A stretch of 64,000 nt of DNA from Artemia franciscana (Eukaryota; Arthropoda; Branchiopoda; Anostraca; Artemiidae). Positions 1-45,059 of the stretch are shown here, in pieces. The notes beneath the pieces are model-generated. The model searched no databases. It saw only the letters and a program-made list of their open reading frames with translations, and had not been told where the DNA came from. The DNA lies in contig NC_088866.1 of assembly GCF_032884065.1 (NCBI RefSeq), positions 25,609,580-25,673,579 of the forward strand. The letters run 5' to 3'. The position numbers and the translations under genes were made by a program. Position 1 is the first letter of the stretch. Every line of letters begins with the position of its first letter.

Positions 1-1237
1 GAGTTTACCCCGACCCCTGGGTATTTTTTTTTTTTTTTTTACATTTTCTGCTGTCAAAAAGGAAAAACAAAATAAAAGTGCTACATACGATCAATATTAT
101 TATGGAATTTCGTTTCGACCGACTTTTTTAGTCGACCCTTTTCACCAATGCTTTTCCACCTTTGAGTCTTTTTCTTTCCAGCGCTATGTTTAAGGTTCTA
201 CCATAGGCGTCAGGACTTAATCTCCAAAATTCTTATCTAAGTAACTTCTCACTTGTATTGTTTTGATTTATAAATTTTGAATTTATTGTTGTATAAGAAA
301 TGAGACTTTAAACATGTTCCCAAGTGTTCTGTCTAAATTCAAGCCGGCAAAAGGCCTATATTGCAACTCAAGGTCAATTGGTGTGTAGACTTCAATGTAA
401 ATCGGGCTATTACGAATGTTTCTAAAAAAAAAAAAAACGGCTTCGTTCTGTTAAGGGCAGTATTCTCAAAATGTCCGATATTAAATTTATTTTTACATAA
501 CTGTTATGTATAGTTTGATTTTATAAAATATATATATAATTATAATATAGTACGTCGTATTATTTCTAGTCGGCTTTTTTTCCCTCATTTTTTGAAACTA
601 TCCCGCTTAATGTGTTGATTTTTCCTACCTTTTAGTCTTGTTCTTGCCAACTCTATCTTTGAGTTGCTACCTAAAGTTGGTAGCACCTGAGATGGCAGCA
701 TTGGTTGAATTATGAAGTGCTGTCAACACTCATAAACAGTCACTTGCGAATGTTCCTTAAAAATGGCTCAGATGTCTCATTCTTGTATGGACAGGACTGC
801 CAAAACTTTGATATAGAATCAACGTTAATTTCTAACCTTTACGAATATAATATTTTGTAGTCACTGGCATTTTCTTCCAATGAAGGGGATGGGCGCACAT
901 TTTGGGTATCTTTTTTATATTTGTATTGTCTGCATAACAGTTCAGCAAACTAATAACACAGGAAACTCAAGCATGTCTCTGAAAAAGAAAACAACCAGTG
1001 TTATCATAAAGTTAGTTATACAAAAGTCTTCGTAAGATACCAGTTGAAATTTATGGTTTTTTTTGTTTTTTTTTTTTGTTTTTTTTTTTTGCTCTATATT
1101 TAGCTGACGTACCAAGGACATTAAGTTAAAACATTTCTTGTCTCCCTTGATTTTTTTTGTTACTTCTTAGATGTATTGATACCTGAGGTCTACGCTTTTC
1201 TTAATGTTTTTCTTTTGATTATTTCACAATTATAACG
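1..1237. other. no gene recognised
   Basis: AT-rich sequence with homopolymer T tracts (around 27-40 and 1055-1090). No ORF over 60 codons and no IRE1 exon was found. Confidence 0.5.
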
Positions 1238-1445
1238 TTTTCGGGAAGTACTACATTTTCTGCGGTGTTGCCATGTTGAACTGTGAAAATGAATAAGCAA
1301 AATAAGTAGTTAAGTTCGACAACGCTATTATTCCATAAAAAAAATCAAACATTAACAATATTCTGATTCCCGAAAAGGACTATGCTTTCAAAGGAAATCT
1401 GCTTAATTTGTTTAGCGCTACGCCTTTAGTTTATTTTTCTACTGA
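1238..1445 (+). repeat. dispersed repeat family B, copy 1
   Basis: A block containing a GTGTTGCCA..GTTGAAC..TGAAAA.GAATAAGCAAAAT core and, further on, TCAAACATTAACAAT. The same ordered landmarks recur at 8400-8520 (reverse), 9590-9800, 12600-12815 and 30365-30512. Class unknown. Confidence 0.6.
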
Positions 1446-1454
1446 TTTTTATGG

Positions 1455-3430
1455 CACTTGGTATTAACCAAGTGACATATAGCAGTCGCCAATTCTGTCG
1501 GTCTGTCTGTCGGTCTGTCGGTCTGTCTGTCGGTCTGTCGGTCGGTCTGTCGGTCCCGGTTTTGCTACTTTAGGCACTTCCAGGTAAGCTAGGACGATGA
1601 AATTTGGCAAGCGTATCAGGGACCGGACCAGATTAAATTAGAAATAGTCGTTTTCCCGATTTGACCATCTGGGGGGGAGTGGGGGCCCGGTTAATTCGCA
1701 AAAAATAGAAAAAATGAAGTATTTTTAACTTATCAGCGGGTATTTGGATCTTAATGAAATTTGATGTTTGGAATGATATTGTGTCTTAGAGCTCTTATTT
1801 TTAATCCCGACCGGATCTGATGACATTGGGGGGAGTTGGAGGGGGAAAACCTAAAGTCCCGGTTTTGCTACTTTAGGCACTTCCAGGTAAGCTAGGACGA
1901 TGAAATTTGGCAAGTGCATCAGGGACCGGACCAGATTAAATTAGAAATAGTCGTTTTCCCGATTTGACCATCTGGGGGGGGGGAGAAGGGGCCGGTTAAT
2001 TCGGAAAAATAGAAAAAATGAAGTATTTTTAACTTATGAGCGGGTGATTGGATCTTAATGAAATTTGATGTTTGGAATGATATTGTGTCTCAGAGCTCTT
2101 ATTTTAAATCCCGACTGGGTCTGATGACATTGGGGGGAGTTGGAGGGGGGAAACCTAAAATCTTCGAAAACACTTAGAGTAGAGGGATCGGGATGAAACT
2201 TGATGGGAAAAATAAGCGCAAGTCCCAGATACATGATTGACATAATCGGAACTTATTTGCTCTCTTTGGGGTAGTTGGGAGGGGGGGAGTAAGTCTTAAA
2301 AATTAGAAAAATGAGGTATTTTCAACCTACGAACGGGTGATCGGATCTCAATGAAATTTGATGTTTAGAAGGATATCGTGTCTTAGAGCTCTTATTTTAA
2401 ATCCCGACCGGATCTGGTGATGGGGGCGGGGAGTTGGGAGGGGGAAACCTAAAACTTGGGAAACACTTAGAGTGGAGGGATCGGGATGAAACATGGTGGG
2501 AAAAATAAACACAAGTCCTAGATAGATGATTGACATAAACGGAACGGATCCGCTCTCTTTTGGGTAGTTGGGGGGGGGGGGTTAATTCTGAAAAATTAGA
2601 AAAAATGAGGTATTTTTAACTTACGAATGGGTGATTGGATCTCCATGAAATTTGATTTTTAGAAGGATATCGTGGCTCAAAGCTCTTATTTTAAATCCTG
2701 ACCGGATCTGGTGACATTGGGGGAAGTTTGGGGTGGGGAGACCTAAAATGATGGGAAACCCTTAGATTGGAAGGATTGGGATGAAACTTGGTTGGAAAAA
2801 TAAGCAAAAGTCTTGCATACGTAATTTACATAATTGGAACGGATCCGCTCAATTGCGGGGGGGGGGGTAATTCTGAAAAATAAGAAAAATAACGTATTTT
2901 TAACTTACGAAGGAGTGATCGGATCTTCATGAAACTTCATATTTAGAAGGACCTCGTAACTCTGATATCTTATTTTAAATCTCAACCGGATCAAACGTAA
3001 TTGGGGGGGGGGCAGTTGGGGGGACCGGAAATCTTAGAAAATACTTAAAGCGGTGAGATCAGGATGAAACTGGATGGGAAGAATAGAAACCTGTCTAAGA
3101 TACGTGACTGACATAACTGGACCGGATCTGCTCTCTTTGGTGGAATTGGGAGGGGGGAGGTAATTTTGAAAATTGAGGTATTTGTAACTTACGAAAGGGT
3201 GACCAGATCTTAATGAAATTTGATATTTAGAAGGATCTTGTGCTATAAAGTTTAACTTTAGGTTCTGACTTTCTCACAAGTGCCAAATGAGCTCTTGGCT
3301 CTTGGCTCTTCCGACCTCGTCCAAATGAGCTCTTGGCTCTTCCGACCTCGTACCATATGAGCTCTCGGCTCTTCCGACCTCGTCACAAGTGCCATATGAG
3401 CTCTTAGCTCTTGTTTTATCTACATTTTAT
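1455..3430 (+). repeat. compound tandem-repeat element R1 (palindrome, microsatellite, ~290-bp units)
   Basis: It starts with a perfect stem (8-bp arms 1455-1462 and 1467-1474). A GTCT/GTCGGTCT microsatellite follows (about 1497-1555), then a unique lead. About six degenerate units of 285-305 bp come next, each marked by GAGCTCTTATTTTAAATCC and GTATTTTTAACTTACGA. It ends in short GAGCTCTTGGCTCTTCCGACC repeats (about 3288-3420). The two short ORFs inside (2055-2243 and 2348-2536, minus) are repeat translations of each other, not genes. Partial copies lie at 14290-14640, 19285-19620, 58480-58550 and 62985-64000. Confidence 0.85.
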
Positions 3431-3929
3431 TTCTTTAAATTTGGCGCCCAACTACTACTAAAACTTTATTACTGTACATAAAGGTCTCTTTTATTAAAAA
3501 TTGAATCTAGTTTTTTATTTTTTTTTTAATTTATATGGGGTTGTGTAAGTCTCCACTAAAGCAATTGAAATAATCAAATATTTTCTGCTGCTGTCTTGTC
3601 CAGATTCAGCATATAGATAAGAAAACTGCCTTATAGAGCTAACATCTTTTCGAATTTCAAAAGTCTGTCTTATATCATTACTCTGATTTGGTCACTCATG
3701 AATACTACGCTTATTTTAACTTCGTATTATGAATTGCTCCCCACACGTTACTCTGGCTGATGTCTTATGTCATGACTCCGGGCCTGTCTGCCGCTCGTTT
3801 CCAGTTAGTATGGGCGTGCAAAGACCTCCTAATTCCGACAATTGTTAACCAGTTTTTAGCCACTTTACAAATTCTTTCCTGCATCCGTACTTGATTGGAA
3901 CACAGCTAGAATGCAGTTTGGTCCAACTT
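3431..3929. other. no gene recognised
   Basis: AT-rich intergenic or intronic DNA, probably part of an upstream IRE1 intron. No motif was found beyond a poly-T tract near 3511-3530. Confidence 0.4.
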
Positions 3930-4201
3930 AAAGGAAGCCAGATTCAACTCTAACAAAACTGAACCCATTTAACATTAAGGTCACGACGAATTCAATCCAC
4001 GGTAAAATCAGCTCAGCAAAACTCATGGAGACATCATGTTCTAGCGACAGCTTTTTAAATGTTGGGAGCGACACTGGAGGTATGGGAGTGGGTAGAGGGG
4101 GCAGGCTGTTGGTGATTCAGTCATCCTTTGATTGTTTTGAACTGTTTAATGATGATATTTTTGATTTTGGTGATGTGGTCGCTTTACAAATGATTTTATA
4201 A
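3930..4201 (+). mobile_element. possible non-LTR retrotransposon endonuclease fragment
   Basis: About 90 stop-free codons ending in TAA at 4199-4201. The sequence includes MGVGRGGRLLVIQSSFDCFEL, reminiscent of the GRGGG.L..V segment of the APE-type endonuclease in Jockey/CR1-like elements. There is no start codon near the left end, and the fragment is isolated. Confidence 0.35.
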
Positions 4202-37167
<32,966 letters not shown>

Positions 37168-37245
37168 TAGCTTAATGTATTTTTCCTTCTTTTTTTTTAA
37201 TGGATCTGTCCCCTCTACAATCTTGAAAAATTATGCATAAAATTT

Positions 37246-37251
37246 ATTAAA
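37246..37251 (+). promoter_or_regulatory. candidate polyadenylation signal for IRE1
   Basis: ATTAAA, the commonest variant of AATAAA, lies 79 bases after the IRE1 stop codon in an AT-rich context. No transcript data are available to confirm the cleavage site. Confidence 0.35.
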
Positions 37252-37396
37252 TATGCAATGGCCATACGTAGATCTTTACGAAGGATCTCCATTGAAGCTT
37301 CGACTTTTTAAACCCTTTGCCTCTTGGTATAACGTTGAATGTAATGCCCGAGAAATGCTATAGTTATATCCGTCGCTAAAAAAGGGAATAGGAGTA

Positions 37397-37459
37397 GAAA
37401 TGTTCAAAAATATTGCCTTCTATGTGCAAACGAAATAGGAAGAAGCAGACTAAATTAGT
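37397..37459 (+). pseudogene. diverged duplicate of the IRE1 terminal exon 3' end
   Basis: It matches exon H at 37083-37145, 314 bases upstream. Shared blocks are GAAATGTTC, TTGCCTTCTAT, CGAAATAGGAAGAA and GACTAAATTAGT. The surrounding sequence does not align, and in-frame stops precede it, so it is probably a non-coding relic of a local duplication. Confidence 0.75.
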
Positions 37460-38254
37460 CAAGTGTGCTGTAATGTGTCGTGGATGTAACAGCACATGTA
37501 CTGGAAAGCTAAATTTAAGTGCTTGAGGTATGCAGAAGCTTAAGTCTTTTAAAAAGCACAAGTATATTCTAGACATGTCAATATCCTTTAGCTGTTGAAA
37601 GGAAAGATTTTATTTTATTCTTTTTTTTGTCTTTGTTAATCTTCTTATTCTTTTATTCTATTTTATTTTTTATTTGTTTCTTTTTTTTGCCTTGTTTTTC
37701 TCCAGTACGGGAATCGTGGAACGCAGAATAATGTTCCTCTGGAGATTGCAAATTTTTGTAGTTTTCTAAAAATGGTTCTTTCTAGCCTACTACACAGTGT
37801 GATCTCACTTCGAGGCCACGAGTTCTCTTCGTTTAAACTACCATGGCAATAGCCAATTGTACATGATAAACGACCTTTTTTTGACCATCTGAAGATTTGG
37901 TCTTCTAAACTCACGAATTTTAGTGAAAGTGTTGAAAATCTTAAGCTTTTGATAATGTTAGCCGTTTTATTCATATACAATCCTGCCTTCTAAATATCTG
38001 AGCATTTTTCTCATTTTTAGTATTTTTAAAAAACCTGTGTATTAAAAGAAACACTCCTAACTTAATTCACTCAAAGAATTAATACAAAATATAAAATGTT
38101 TAGAAATGTGTTTTGTAATTATTAAAGCGCGAGTTGAACTTGAATGTAAACAATTAAGGATTGATGGGTATCAACCAGTCGATATTTATGGTAGGCTACT
38201 TTTTCTTTGTTTTAAGCTATGACACTTTTCTTTAGTGCCATACGACATATTTAC

Positions 38255-38327
<73 letters not shown>

Positions 38328-39513
38328 CTATGAGAGTCGCTACGTATGGGCTATAAAAGCCAGGTAAATATGGAGCAATGTATTTCGGATTGGTTGTCAC
38401 TGGGGGGGGGGGGGGGGGTAAGGGTGGGATTTAGAAAACGCAAGATAAACCTTTAATATGAATAATTTCACTGATAATATCAATAATTATCCTTGATATA
38501 AAATATAGGAAAGGGACAGACTAAAAGCGCAAGACAAACCTTCAATATGAATAGTTTGAGATACAAAAGTATCAACCAGTGGATTTTTAGGATATTATCT
38601 CCTTGTTTGAAGTTACTACCTCGCGAAACTGTCATGCTAGTTTATTTTTAATCTAGTACTATTAGAGGGTCTTTTAAGGAGGTATGCAATTCAGGCGAAC
38701 ATGAATCAAACGTATTTCATTGAGGATTTGAACTGTATTTTATTATTCGATATTCAAGTACTGAATCAAAGATCTAACTGCTTCGGATATTTAGCTTAAA
38801 TCCACTTAATTAACACCTGAGACTCTTGTGATAACTATATTATTTAAAATTAATACGAGTTTGACATTTTATGCGAACCAATTGTGTAATGTAAGCATTG
38901 CATAAAATTGAACAAATAACCAAAAATAGTATTAGTTAATAACTTTGAAGGGTAATCTTCCTTGAATTAGTGGAAAGTTAGGATATAGCTGCTTTTCTTC
39001 TTTATATTTCAAATCCTTGGTTTAAAATATAGAAGAGGGGCAGTGAGAGAGAATGAGAGTGATGGTAAGATGGAAATGAAGAAAGTTCTTGAGGAAGGAA
39101 TAATTGGGGAATCAATTATTGTTAAATTGTTTTTAGGATATAATGCCGTTTGAGACTTATGAAGATAGTTCTAGTTTCGCACGTTTGTTTTGTTTAATTT
39201 TTTAATGGTTTTGGTATGTACACAAATTAAATTGTTCTATTTTATTTGTCTTTTACCTTTTTATAGATAAGTGAACTGATAACTGCAGGTTACCACTTTA
39301 AATAAGACAAAAAACAAAGAACGACTTTCTACTACAAATAGCAATGGAAGTCCAAATATATAATAGGTTTTAGCTAAGGAAAAGAAAAAATAAGAAGAAA
39401 TAAATGGTTTAAAACAAATTAACGAATAAGTGAAAAAAATGAGAAAAAAACCGGAAATGTTACACAAAAACTTGACTGTCTTATGAAACCGTTATTTTTT
39501 CCTTCTTTATATT
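37460..39513. other. intergenic, no gene recognised
   Basis: AT-rich. It holds a 68-base poly-T run (38256-38323) and a poly-G run of about 17 (38402-38418). The minus ORFs 37663-37980 (105 codons, basic) and 39261-39467 have no recognisable domain. Confidence 0.4.
38256..38323 (+). repeat. 68-base poly-T run
   Basis: Uninterrupted T run, one of the longest homopolymers in the window. A G run of about 17 follows 80 bases later. Length in this assembly may be unreliable. Confidence 0.8.
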
Positions 39514-40002
39514 GTGTTGCGAGGGCAACACTTTGGTTTTGTCCCTTTTTTTTCTATGCCGCCGATGTCGGCTTATTCCCGGAAACTGGTAAGGGTCTAA
39601 CCTGTGCGGTTTAAACGGAAAGTGTGGACCTCAGGCCGGATTGATGAATATGGCAAATCTTCATAACTAATAGTGTCATTTATGGTATTTTGATCCTGAA
39701 AAGTTACAGATAGCTTTATAATACCAACTAGATTATATAACATATTGTTCTAAGCTTTCATCCGTCACGATGTCTACGATCAAAAAGGATAAAGTTCAAC
39801 TGGCTGCAAATTCAATTTAGTCCCTTCTTTCGATATTCTTTTGTTATTGTTGTTTTTTCAATGCTGAGGAATAGCCTTTGATCATGTGATTACTGATCGC
39901 GTTCTTCTTCGAACATAACGTTTTAAAAGCTTCGATAGGCTGAAAACTTCAGCGTTTAACCGATATCAAAGAAACAAAACTAAAGTATTGCTCTCGCAAC
40001 AC
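39514..40002. mobile_element. 489-bp MITE-like element with 28-bp TIRs
   Basis: The left TIR 39514-39541 begins GTGTTGCGAGGGCAACACTT. The right TIR 39975-40002 is its inverse with three mismatches in 28. Short CCGGC-type stems lie just inside and outside the ends. No ORF. Superfamily not determined. Confidence 0.7.
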
Positions 40003-40429
40003 TTTATTCGGCGAAGCCGGACAAAGGCTGCCGCAACACTTCACGTTGCTCAGGCAACGTTGGTCTATCTTCATTTTAATTTTGAATGGAGAATCAGCAT
40101 TTTCTAAGAAAGTATTTACTAATTTATTAATTGTCTAAGAGATTATAATAGCCGACAAGCCACAAATAAACTAGACCTCCAGTACCAAAGTCCTGTGGCA
40201 ACTATAACTGTAGATCTGGGGCCCACTATGGAACCCATAAGGCACAGTTGCGGACCAACACATGCAACTATATTTCACAGGAAATAACATTGTATGCTCC
40301 CTTGTCACGTTTGCAGATGCGCTATGATTATCGGAAGTTATTATTACCGACCTGGAGTCTTGTATATATATAATATTTATTCACATCATAATAAAAAAAG
40401 AAATTTCGTATTTTGTAGTTAGTGTCTTC

Positions 40430-40810
40430 AAAAACTCAAAATTAATATATTTTGTATATTAAAAATCGGTATGAACAATAGATTTCGTTGTTGCATATAT
40501 AGTAATTAAAGCTTCGTTTTCTCACTATGAGCTGTTTGGTCAAGTACTCTTGAATATGAAAGAAGGTTACTATTACTATTTTTATATTTAAGTTTAATAT
40601 TAGTAAAACAAACTTCATGAATATTGTAGATTTGGCACCAAAATAAAGAATTTGTTTGTTTAATGCATATCTTGCCCTCAGAATTCCTTTTTTAGAGTCT
40701 TAGTTACTATTAGAACCAGTGGCTCCTTACTTGCAGTTCGTTGTCATGAGCTGTTTAATATATTGAAAAGTAAATTTAAAACCTAATATCTATTTAAACG
40801 TCTATGAAAA
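40430..40810 (-). repeat. family A terminal region (reverse), second copy
   Basis: It aligns with 35455-35500 and 35995-36240. It ends with the degenerate hairpin CAGTTCGTTGTCATGAGCTG (about 40734-40754), preceded by GGCTCCTTACTTG, the complement of the family A start. Confidence 0.65.
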
Positions 40811-41329
40811 ACTAGCTCCTGGTAACAATTGCCCGCCCCCTCTCAGGGAGATTCCCTGAAAATGCTTAAGATGCCCAACCTCTCCACTGTCTCCACCTTT
40901 TGTGTTGGTAAACATATGGATGTATTCTTTTATGTTTAAAAGAAAAAATTTTTTGCTATAGGAAGTGAGCTATAAACCCGCAACACTTACATTTAGGCTC
41001 GGTCAAAATGTTGGAAGATTAGACATTAATTTATGGTGAACCCCCCTCTTAAGCCTTTTCTCTGTTTATCTCACATTGACCCACAAACCCTCATCTATAA
41101 TAGTTTATGCGTGATTATACATTAATGTACATAATTTTATCAAATATCAAGTTAATCAACTTAGTTAAAGAAAGCTTTAAAATAAATATATATTTTAACT
41201 GTTTATTCTGTATGGACTATGTAACTCTTAAGGAAGGAAGAAAAATAGAAGAGGAGTTGCAAAATGTTTTCCAGAGAAATTGACAACGGGTTGTTTTGGT
41301 TACCCCACTGACATGGCCGTATCGCGAGG

Positions 41330-41445
41330 GTGTAAAGAGAGAGGCTTTGGATAGATTGAGATAGAGGAGACATGCACGTAGTTTTGTTCGCCTCAGGTGG
41401 CTTGTTTCTGTAGTGAATTGTTAGTAATAGAAGTATGTCAGAAAG
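41330..41445 (+). mobile_element. RTE-like element 3' end fragment
   Basis: GAGGGTGTAAAGAGAGAGGC, then GGATAGATTGAGATAGAGGA, CCTCAGGTGGCTTG and GTGAATTGTTAGTAATAGAA. This is the 3' tail seen at 25380-25500. Confidence 0.75.
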
Positions 41446-41979
41446 TTATGTCGAGTATTTTAGAACCTTATTGGCTCTTCTTTGTGAAATCTTAAACCAT
41501 TAGAAAGAACAACAGTTTTTGAGTCGCAAGACTTTTTACAAGTACTCCCTCTTTTTCTCAGTGCTTGTACTTACAAAACTTCTATCAACTGAGGGTTTTT
41601 TCTGACAATCTAAGTTTCGTTGATTCAATACAGTTATATCCATATCAATGTGAACATCATAAACACAGTTTTATTTTCCTATAACTGTTGGCGACCACTG
41701 ATTGAACTCTGATCGCATGAATTTTCGACAGCCTATCCCGTGACGCCATTTTAATTTAATTTGCTGGTATTGCTTTATTTCAAAATGATGGCAATAACTA
41801 TTTTCCCATTTCTTCATGTTTAAAAACTGAAAGTAGTTTCTATTTTTTTTTAGTTTGAATAGAGTATTATAATCGCAGTACCAATCAAAGTATTTGGGTC
41901 GATATCTCTTTTTTAGGTTTTGCATTATTTACCATAATGCAACGTTTATGTATTGCCAGAAAATAGAAGCTTTAAGTTA

Positions 41980-42200
41980 GGGTCTGATATGGGCAAGTAG
42001 TAGCCGAAACTAAACAAATATTGAAAATGGCAACAATACATACATACAAAATTAATCACTGTTCATTGATATTCTAAATACACAAAATTTGTCAAAAGCT
42101 ATGAGCCAGAAACAAATTTCTTTGATTTTTGGAAAAGGGGAAAAACACCCCTAAAAGGGCAAGTGATCTCGATGAAAGTTAAACCATCAAAACTAGATTA
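41980..42200 (+). repeat. family A, diverged fragment
   Basis: It follows 27170-27380 in order: TAGTAGCCGAAACTAAA, TGTCAAAAGCTATGAGCC, GGGGAAAAACACCCCTAAAA, GATCTCGATGAAA. Confidence 0.5.
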
Positions 42201-42229
42201 GAAAAGATTTGAAATGTCTAACAAGACAA

Positions 42230-42510
42230 AATTAGAATAATTCGAGAGAAACACAATGCTAATTGACAGAACGCCAGGTTTATTAAGGCAAGTCTTTATT
42301 GAGGTAAGTTCTGATCGATGTACTCTATCATGAATGACCTGAAAAGGGTCATTAGGGCTAAGTGGTTTAATTTCAAAGGAGCCGTTTGGCCTATTTAGGT
42401 GAGCCTCCAAATCCGTTATTGCCTCTCTGGCTTTGGAATGATAAGGTATAATAGCAAGACGATGTTGATATGACATTAATGCCTTAAAAATTCTCGTGTT
42501 ATCTTCATCC
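42230..42510 (-). CDS. unidentified coding exon candidate
   Basis: Minus-strand open frame after a good acceptor (tatcttttatag|GG). It reads DEDNTRIFKALMSYQHR... then IIPYHSKAREAITDLEAH, FEIKPLSPNDPFQVIHDRVH and ELTSIKTCLNKPG. Composition and spacing look like a real protein. No consensus donor was found at its end, and the frame needs two bases from the preceding exon. I do not recognise it. A mobile-element origin is possible, because a diverged repeat copy begins immediately downstream (41980-42200). Confidence 0.4.
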
Positions 42511-42519
42511 CTATAAAAG

Positions 42520-43389
42520 ATATAAATTTAGAAATTCGTTTTGTCTACAATTTGTGCATCTAACAGCCTATTCGTCACGATATTTAGTTAACAATGGTTA
42601 TTCCTTGCTGCTGAGATTTCGCTAAAACTAGAACCATTCATAAAAAAAATTCATCGGATTGACTAGCTATGACTAATTCTTACAGAAACTTTGTATTATG
42701 AATCACCTTAGAAGCTGGGTTTCGTATATTTTTTTATTTGATTTAATATCCCTAACTATATATGTTTATATTAATAGCGTTTAATATTTCTCGGAACAGA
42801 AATGTAGGCAGAAATTTATTTGAAATATAGAAAACACTCTGGGCGGAGGTGGGGAGGCGGAGATAGGAAAAAGCAGAAAATTGGCACCCCAAAAGGGAAA
42901 TGCAAGACATTATAAGATAAGCCACAAAAGCTTCAAACTTTTATGGACGGCAAAGGCTCAAAGACCATCAATCAGCGTAAGTTCCTGTCTAAAGATATTT
43001 CATAGTATCGATGAATATATGTGTCGTAGCAAGATCATCAAAGTGTCCACTTGATTAAATTCTTAACTTTTGTTTATCCTGGTGGATGACACAATGAATA
43101 AGCATGATGGTGGTAAACATATAAAAGGTTTCATTGCAGAATTTTAAGACTGACCTTACAATTTGATTACTTCAGATGCTACAAGCTATAGCAATGGACA
43201 TTTTTTCATGTTAGTCCTCTGCTGAATGAAAGCACAGATACCAATAATATTCCCTTTTTCGGAAGCATTCCTAAAATTCGTCTTCTGTAATACTGTGAAA
43301 ACTCTTTGCTTGTTAGCTTGGTCGTTGATTGAGCCAAATCTCTTCTCGTTCAGTGACAATTTCAGGTTAGGAAATAGTTAGATTTTGGC
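42520..43389. other. no gene recognised
   Basis: AT-rich region between the unidentified minus exon and the broken coding-like segment. No repeats of the families defined here. Confidence 0.35.
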
Positions 43390-43650
43390 AAAGGCAAATC
43401 AGAGGAATAGGGTGATTGATGAAGCCTTGACATGTTGAACTTAACTGGGAAGATCAGGACCGGGAACGCAGTAAAGAATTGGCTGTGTTGTCTTGGTGAA
43501 AGATCCAATTTGTCTCTTTACAAAGACCAGGCCTTTTCGGCTGTATATGTGCGCGCTAACCCTGCAGAACTTTTTGTAGCATACCTGGAATTCAATCTAT
43601 ATCCTAAGGGGCAAACTCAGGATGTACGATACACATTACACATAGAATAA
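43390..43650 (+). other. coding-like segment with frame breaks, unidentified
   Basis: Three consecutive stretches look protein-like, but in different frames: NRVIDEALTC near 43415, VELNWEDQDRERSKELAVL near 43433-43490, and KDQAFSAVYVRANPAELFVAY up to 43650. The longest continuous ORF is 72 codons (43432-43650). Frame switching suggests a decayed gene or mobile-element fragment. No family was recognised. Confidence 0.25.
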
Positions 43651-45059
43651 CACCTTCTTTTTTTTTACCGGTCTATCCCTAAACAAGAATTATGGGTCCA
43701 CTTCGACTCAACTGAACGGTTCTAAGAACCGTTCTGCTCACCTGACAAAAATTTAGGACTAAATTAGGCAAAAACTCGAAATAAGTTTAAATCAGTGGCA
43801 ACACTCTGGCATTGTGCATCCAATTTATGAAAAAGGCGTATCTGCAAAATTCCTAAGAACGGCTATGGATATTGAGTTAAAACTTTCAGGGTATGTAGAG
43901 TGTAATGCTGAAAAGTGTTCGGAGGATAACCACCCCCCTCTCATGCCATTTTTAGCTACCCTCCCCAAACGACACCCAATCAAAATGTTGAAACTGCCAC
44001 CTTATTCAAATAATCTAAAGGTCAATTAACAGTTTGTCCAGGGACGACATAACCCTCCAGAGTTCTTGAGATAAGAGTGAGTGTTATACAAGTTGAATAA
44101 CACGGTTTGCTGTGCACTAAGTTGCGTGCAATAAGGTTTGTTATTGAGATAAGATGGTATATTTGATCGTGGGTCTCAAATTGACTAAGAATATTAAGAT
44201 GAAACTTCCAGGAAATGTTGAAGAGGATGTCGAACAAAAAAAAAAAACATTTGTAGGATGTTTCTTGAAAGGGTGCGTCAGTATTATCTAAGAAATGGCT
44301 GATAGTATTAATTTAAAACTTTCAGTGCATGTTGAGGGGACTGATCAAGAGTGATCAGAAGTAAAATTGGCTGAAAAGCACAGAACCTTGGAACCAGTCT
44401 TTAGTTGTCTCCTTAATTGCAAGTTTACGATTTGAGTGCTCTAAATCACAAGGTTTCACACTTTTTAGCTGATTTCGATGCGGAAGGCCGGTCAGATCCA
44501 TGGTCATCCTCGGCTGACTCATTTGTTAAACTAGATTGAATCGTTTCTTTGAATCAGACATTTGACCTTACATATTATATCTTTTTAATAGCCGTTGTAT
44601 AAATCTCTATACTATCTTAGTTCAAAAATTTGAAGTTGGGCACAGCTAAAAATTGTGCCTGAATGGTTCTGGACGGTTAATCCACTTTCCAACAGATGGG
44701 CTAGTAAAAACTTGAGACTGGCTAGTTAAAAAGTAAAAGAGGAATTAGTAAGAGAAAGAATTGAGCATGAATGAGTGAAAAAAAACTCAGCTCAATAAGG
44801 AAAAATATGGCAAGATATGCACTTCTCATTTACTTTGAGCGAATTATTTCCACCGTTTGGGCTCGAATAATCTAAGTGAATCTGCCAAACGTATGACTTA
44901 TCGCGAAAAAACGACGAATCTAAAACTCGAAAAAAATGTGTATATTCTTGGACTTCATACGTATATATTTGATAAGAATTTTTGCAAAACACTTGGCTGG
45001 ACAAACTTAATCAGGGCAATTAGGTGTCAAAGACACTTCGGCTTAAATATTTAAATATC
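43651..45059. other. no gene recognised
   Basis: Short ORFs only (43814-44029 +, 44022-44237 -, 44792-45004 -, 44857-45054 +), none with a recognisable domain. Repeated phrases (AAAACTTTCAG.G.ATGTTGAG near 43880, 44195 and 44320) suggest an old tandem repeat. Confidence 0.35.

Noticed and set aside
2055-2536. Two similar 62-codon minus-strand ORFs
   Set aside because: They are the same reading of successive R1 units. Homologous ORFs appear wherever R1 occurs (19285-19470, 63273-63527).
37663-37980. 105-codon minus ORF downstream of IRE1
   Set aside because: Highly basic, AT-rich composition, no domain, no splice or promoter context. It could be chance.
42290-42312. A consensus splice donor on the plus strand (GAG|GTAAGTTCTG)
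   Set aside because: It lies within the minus-strand coding-like segment, and no plausible plus-strand exon of useful length ends there.
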